A stretch of 25,863 bases of DNA from Rickettsia typhi. Lineage in GTDB: Bacteria > Pseudomonadota > Alphaproteobacteria > Rickettsiales > Rickettsiaceae. The notes under the pieces are model-generated. The model was not told the DNA's origin, made no database searches, and was given only the letters and a program-made list of their open reading frames with translations. Shown here piece after piece: positions 22,792 to 25,863 of the stretch; the first letter of the stretch is position 1; every line of letters begins with the position of its first letter. The translations under genes were made by a program, and so were the position numbers. The DNA is taken from positions 1 to 25,863 of the forward strand of contig CAMDSB010000017.1 in the NCBI GenBank assembly GCA_945907105.1, read 5' to 3'.

Positions 22792-22815
22792 AGCTAGTGA
22801 AAATTGTAGCTTTTT
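22790..22815 (+). terminator. Rho-independent-type terminator after pth
   Basis: AAAGCTA (22790-22796) and TAGCTTT (22807-22813) form a perfect 7-bp stem with a 10-base loop, starting in the pth stop codon and followed by TT. The stem is AT-rich, so strength is uncertain. Confidence 0.55.
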
Positions 22816-22889
22816 ATGTTATGTTTAAATATGGATTCTGATATAAGAAAATCATCTTAATTCAAAAAAATATAAGTAAGGAAATAATT

Positions 22890-23984
22890 ATGAGACTTAA
22901 ATGTGGAATCGTTGGTTTACCTAACGTTGGTAAATCAACTTTGTTTAATGCCCTAACTGCAAGTAGCAATGCAGAGGCGGCAAATTACCCTTTTTGCACG
23001 ATCGAGCCAAATACTGGTGTTGTCCCAGTGCCAGATTCACGCCTTAATAGGTTAGCCAAAACTGCCGGCTCAGCTAAAATTATACCAGAGTTTATTGAAT
23101 TTGTTGACATAGCTGGTCTTGTTAAGGGTGCCAGCAAAGGAGAAGGATTAGGTAATAAATTTTTATCTCATATTAGAGAGGTTGATGCCATTATCCATGT
23201 TTTACGTTGTTTTGAGGATTCAGATATTACCCATGTACATGGGAAAATTGATCCTGTTGAAGATGCAGAAGTAATAGAAACTGAATTAATTATCGCAGAC
23301 CTAGATTCTGTGGATAAACGCCTGCCTAATTTAATAAAAAAGGCTAAGACCGATAAAGTATTACAGTTGCAAGTAGAACTTTTAGAAGCTTGCAGAAAAG
23401 TGCTAGAGGAGGGGAGACCTGTTAGATCATTAATAGGTAAAGTTAATGCAAAAGAACTATCTGCTCTTCAGTTGCTTACTTCAAAACCAATTTTATATGT
23501 GTGTAATGTTCTTGAGTCAGAAGCAACGTCTGGCAATAATCATTCGCAACGAGTAGAGCAAAAAGCAACTTCTGAAGGTGCAAACGTAGTAATTATTTCT
23601 TCTAAAATTGAGGCGGAAATATCTATTCTAGAAGATCCTATAGAAAAACAAGAATTTCTTGAAAGCCTTAATTTATCAGAACCAGGCCTTAGCAAAATTA
23701 TAAAATCAGCTCATTCTCTCCTCGGCTTGAAGTCATTTTTTACTATCGGGCCTAAAGAAGCTCATGCTTGGACTTTTGAAACGGGGTCTCTTGCACCAGC
23801 TGCTGCTGGTATTATACATACTGATTTTGAGAAAGGCTTTATTAGAGCTGAAGTTATTTCCTGTGAGGAATATCTGGCGATTGGGACTGAAGCTAAGGCA
23901 AAAGAACTTGGTAAGCTGAGAGTTGAGGGAAAAGATTATGTTATGCAAGATGGAGATGTAGTGCATTTTAGATTTAATGTTTAG
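22890..23984 (+). CDS. ychF: YchF/Ola1-family ATPase
   Basis: The 364-residue protein is a full-length YchF: G1 GLPNVGKSTLFNAL, G3 DIAGLVKGASKGEGLG, G4 NVLE instead of NKxD (the change that makes this family prefer ATP), a helical insert, and a C-terminal TGS domain (from about 280, GLKSFFTIGPKEAHAWTFE to FRFNV). AAAGIIHTDFEKGFIRAEV is also typical. It binds ribosomes and influences translation and stress responses; its exact role is unsettled. AAGGAA lies upstream of the ATG. It follows pth by 98 bases. Confidence 0.97.
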   Translation: MRLKCGIVGLPNVGKSTLFNALTASSNAEAANYPFCTIEPNTGVVPVPDSRLNRLAKTAGSAKIIPEFIEFVDIAGLVKGASKGEGLGNKFLSHIREVDAIIHVLRCFEDSDITHVHGKIDPVEDAEVIETELIIADLDSVDKRLPNLIKKAKTDKVLQLQVELLEACRKVLEEGRPVRSLIGKVNAKELSALQLLTSKPILYVCNVLESEATSGNNHSQRVEQKATSEGANVVIISSKIEAEISILEDPIEKQEFLESLNLSEPGLSKIIKSAHSLLGLKSFFTIGPKEAHAWTFETGSLAPAAAGIIHTDFEKGFIRAEVISCEEYLAIGTEAKAKELGKLRVEGKDYVMQDGDVVHFRFNV

Positions 23985-24001
23985 CAAAATTATATGAGAC
24001 A

Positions 24002-24442
24002 ATGGAAATGATACAGGATTCTGCTTTTTGTAAAGCTATTGTACTGGGAATTAAAAATTGCTTTGATTTTAAAGGCAGAGCTTCTAGGGCAGAGTATTGG
24101 TTTTGTAACTTATTTATAATTATTTTAGATCAATTTATAGACTCACTGACTGGAATACCTACATGGATATTTTCTCTTATCTGTTTTATTCCCATTTTAT
24201 CCGTTAGTGTGCGTAGGTTGCATGACGTTAACTTCAGGGGGTGGTGGATGTTACCTCTTGCTAATATTATAGCACTGGTAGTTACTTTCTTACCAGGGGA
24301 CGTTGGAGAAAATAGATTTGGAACCCCTCCTGATCCAATAAAAATTACGTTATTTGATAAGGTTTTTATAGTTATTATTATAGTTTTATTACTTACTTTA
24401 ATGGTATTAAACGCCATAAATGATCCTGGTCAGATTGGCTAG
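24002..24442 (+). CDS. DUF805-family membrane protein
   Basis: The 146-residue protein shows the DUF805 pattern: a start of CFDFKGRASRAEYWFCNLF, several hydrophobic helices, the VRRLHDVNFRGWW motif between helices, and the acidic Gly-rich loop GDVGENRFGTPP before the last helix. Members are small inner-membrane proteins with no established function, widespread in proteobacteria and often found in several copies. It starts 17 bases after ychF and is followed two bases later by the MFS transporter, so the three may be transcribed together. Confidence 0.88.
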   Translation: MEMIQDSAFCKAIVLGIKNCFDFKGRASRAEYWFCNLFIIILDQFIDSLTGIPTWIFSLICFIPILSVSVRRLHDVNFRGWWMLPLANIIALVVTFLPGDVGENRFGTPPDPIKITLFDKVFIVIIIVLLLTLMVLNAINDPGQIG

Positions 24443-24444
24443 TT

Positions 24445-25653
24445 ATGAAAACAATCGGAAAAGTTCCACCAATTTTGCTTTATTGTCTTATCTCTCTTTC
24501 GACCTTAACTGAGACGGTCTATTCTGCTGCTCTGCCTGAGATAGCACGGCAATTAAATACCGAGGGCAGTATTGCTCAGTCATCTACCGGCGCATACTAT
24601 GTTGGTTTTGCTTTAGGAATTTTTACTTTGGGCAGAATATCAGATATTTATGGCAGAAAACCAGTGGTAATATTTGGCATAAGCTTCTATATAATATCTA
24701 CTTTTCTTATAAGCAAATCAACTAATATAGAAATGTTTATTTTGTTTAGATTTGCTCAAGCTTACGGAGCAAGTGTAGGATCAGTAATTGCTCAGGCTAT
24801 GGCACGTGATTCCTATAAAGGATGGGAATTGTCGTATATTTATGCTAGCGTTTCAACCATTATGGCATTTGTACCTTCAATAGGTTCTGCGCTTGGTGGC
24901 TATCTCATCGAGTATTTTGAGGAATGGCAATATATTTTTGATTTTCTTATTTTGCTGTCAGCTATATTACTTAGTATATATATAAAATTTCTTCCAGAAA
25001 CTAATGCATATACTGGCTCCGCAAAAAACAATAGATTTTTCACAGTTCTAAAAATAGCATTAAAAGACAAAACGCTTCTTACCTATGCTTTTATAGTAGG
25101 GATGTATAACGGAATTTGCTTTGGTTTTTATATCCAAGCACCATTTATTTTTATTGGAAGATTAGAAATGTCTCCATCAAATTATGGTAAACTGTTTTTA
25201 GCGTTGAGTGTTGCCAACCTATCAGGAGGATTAATCACCAGATCCTTAGTACGTAAATTTGTTAGTACTCTTAAAATCAGGGTAGCAGGGTTTATCTTGA
25301 GTGCAATTGGCTGTATTTTGTTATTAATTGGATCTCACATTGATACAGATGAAGCAACATATGCTGCTTTACTAATTTTTGGACCAATGGCAATACAACT
25401 TATGGGGCATGCTATGGTTGTACCAATGCTATTGCGCCATGCACTTGAAGATTATCAAAAGGTAACAGGATCTGCCGGATCTATCTTTGGCGCAATGTAT
25501 TATTTGATGACAGCAGGTGTTAGTTTTATGATATCAACCTTTCATAGTAATACGATAAATAACTTTGCTTATTTATTTGCAGTGTTATTTTCTATTTCTC
25601 TTATATTATTTTATTATAGCACTACTTCCGACCTTAAAGCCAGAGTATCATGA
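24445..25653 (+). CDS. MFS transporter, Bcr/CflA-like drug efflux family
   Basis: A 402-residue transporter with twelve predicted helices. MFS motif A lies after helix 2 (GRISDIYGRKPVVIFG), and the helix-5 region PSIGSALGGYLIEYFEEWQ matches motif C-type sequences of drug:H+ antiporters. The N-terminus (ALPEIARQLN) and the overall pattern fit the Bcr/CflA group, whose members export drugs or small metabolites by proton exchange. Rickettsiales have several such proteins and substrates are unknown. The stop TGA (25651-25653) is in frame with a degenerate GNAT tail that follows. Confidence 0.9.
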   Translation: MKTIGKVPPILLYCLISLSTLTETVYSAALPEIARQLNTEGSIAQSSTGAYYVGFALGIFTLGRISDIYGRKPVVIFGISFYIISTFLISKSTNIEMFILFRFAQAYGASVGSVIAQAMARDSYKGWELSYIYASVSTIMAFVPSIGSALGGYLIEYFEEWQYIFDFLILLSAILLSIYIKFLPETNAYTGSAKNNRFFTVLKIALKDKTLLTYAFIVGMYNGICFGFYIQAPFIFIGRLEMSPSNYGKLFLALSVANLSGGLITRSLVRKFVSTLKIRVAGFILSAIGCILLLIGSHIDTDEATYAALLIFGPMAIQLMGHAMVVPMLLRHALEDYQKVTGSAGSIFGAMYYLMTAGVSFMISTFHSNTINNFAYLFAVLFSISLILFYYSTTSDLKARVS

Positions 25654-25773
25654 ACGTTTGTTGCTCTCTATGCCTCAAGTGATGCTGGATATCGTATCTA
25701 TGAGAATCTTGGGTTTAAAAAATTGCTGAATTTGAATGTTTTGAGTATAAGCCCTAAGATTTCTATCTTTTAA
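25654..25773 (+). pseudogene. C-terminal remnant of a GNAT acetyltransferase
   Basis: Translated in the frame that continues past the MFS stop, the sequence reads TFVALYASSDAGYRIYENLG then FKKLLNLNV, and ends at TAA 25771-25773. LYAS, GYRIYENLGFK is the usual end of GNAT acetyltransferase domains (acetyl-CoA binding helix and final strand). No start codon, no acetyl-CoA P-loop region and no earlier GNAT part is present, so this is a remnant, not a gene. Confidence 0.65.
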
Positions 25774-25863
25774 GGTAAGTAATACAAAGAGGTATTAAAT
25801 CGAGAGACCTTGAATATTTAATGGGACAATTTTTGTCAGCTCATAAAACATCATATAAATATG

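Noticed and set aside
1..25863. CRISPR arrays, riboswitches, rRNA genes, replication origin
   Set aside because: No evenly spaced direct repeats, no recognisable riboswitch core, no rRNA sequence and no DnaA-box cluster were seen on reading both strands.
25774..25863. A gene start at the right edge (final ATG)
   Set aside because: Only the last three bases form an ATG; nothing downstream is visible to judge it.

Overview
The window is a low-GC, compact chromosomal segment from an alphaproteobacterium, most likely an obligate intracellular member of the Rickettsiaceae (order Rickettsiales). The clues are the AT-rich codon use, an NDUFA12-type complex I subunit gene, an alphaproteobacterial SspB, a two-piece (circularly permuted) tmRNA gene, a SodB with the rickettsial N-terminal extension, and an ompR-envZ block back to back with ilvE-dapA-smpB. 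It is not identified to species. The tmRNA tag (ANDNKSSAALAA) is shorter than the tags I recall for Rickettsia proper, so a related genus is plausible.

Layout. (1) Positions 1-5751, minus strand: a tightly packed envelope block read from right to left. It runs OmpR-type regulator, EnvZ-type kinase, UppS, CdsA, FtsB-like protein, RNase D, KdsD/KpsF, LptC (cut by the window edge). Genes overlap or lie within about 20 bases of each other. (2) 5752-8902, plus strand: ilvE, dapA, smpB, a divergent HU/IHF-like gene and a 3-methyladenine DNA glycosylase. (3) About 8926-13035: an accessory insertion. It starts with the left end of an IS6-family element with a truncated transposase, holds an unknown membrane-anchored low-complexity protein, a large zeta-toxin-like P-loop protein and a VOC/glyoxalase-like protein, and ends with an inverted copy of the IS-like end 20 bases from the 3' end of tRNA-Phe. 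(4) 13055-15397: tRNA-Phe (minus), then the permuted ssrA, sspB, rnhA, an NDUFA12-like gene and an MlaD-like gene on the plus strand. (5) 15448-21216, minus strand: a short MscS-like channel, sodB, nagZ, dnaB, trxB and an AEC-family transporter. (6) 21464-25653, plus strand: rplY, pth, ychF, a DUF805 protein and a Bcr/CflA-like MFS transporter, followed by the tail of a decayed GNAT acetyltransferase.

How the genes work together. LptC, KdsD, CdsA, UppS and FtsB serve lipopolysaccharide, phospholipid, undecaprenyl-phosphate and septum functions; the two-component pair heads their block. DapA and NagZ belong to peptidoglycan precursor synthesis and recycling. The tmRNA, SmpB and SspB together make up most of a trans-translation and tagged-protein degradation system. 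RplY, Pth and YchF are translation-related. The accessory region is where lineage-specific biology is most likely, chiefly the 606-residue zeta-like protein, which has no recognisable antitoxin beside it.
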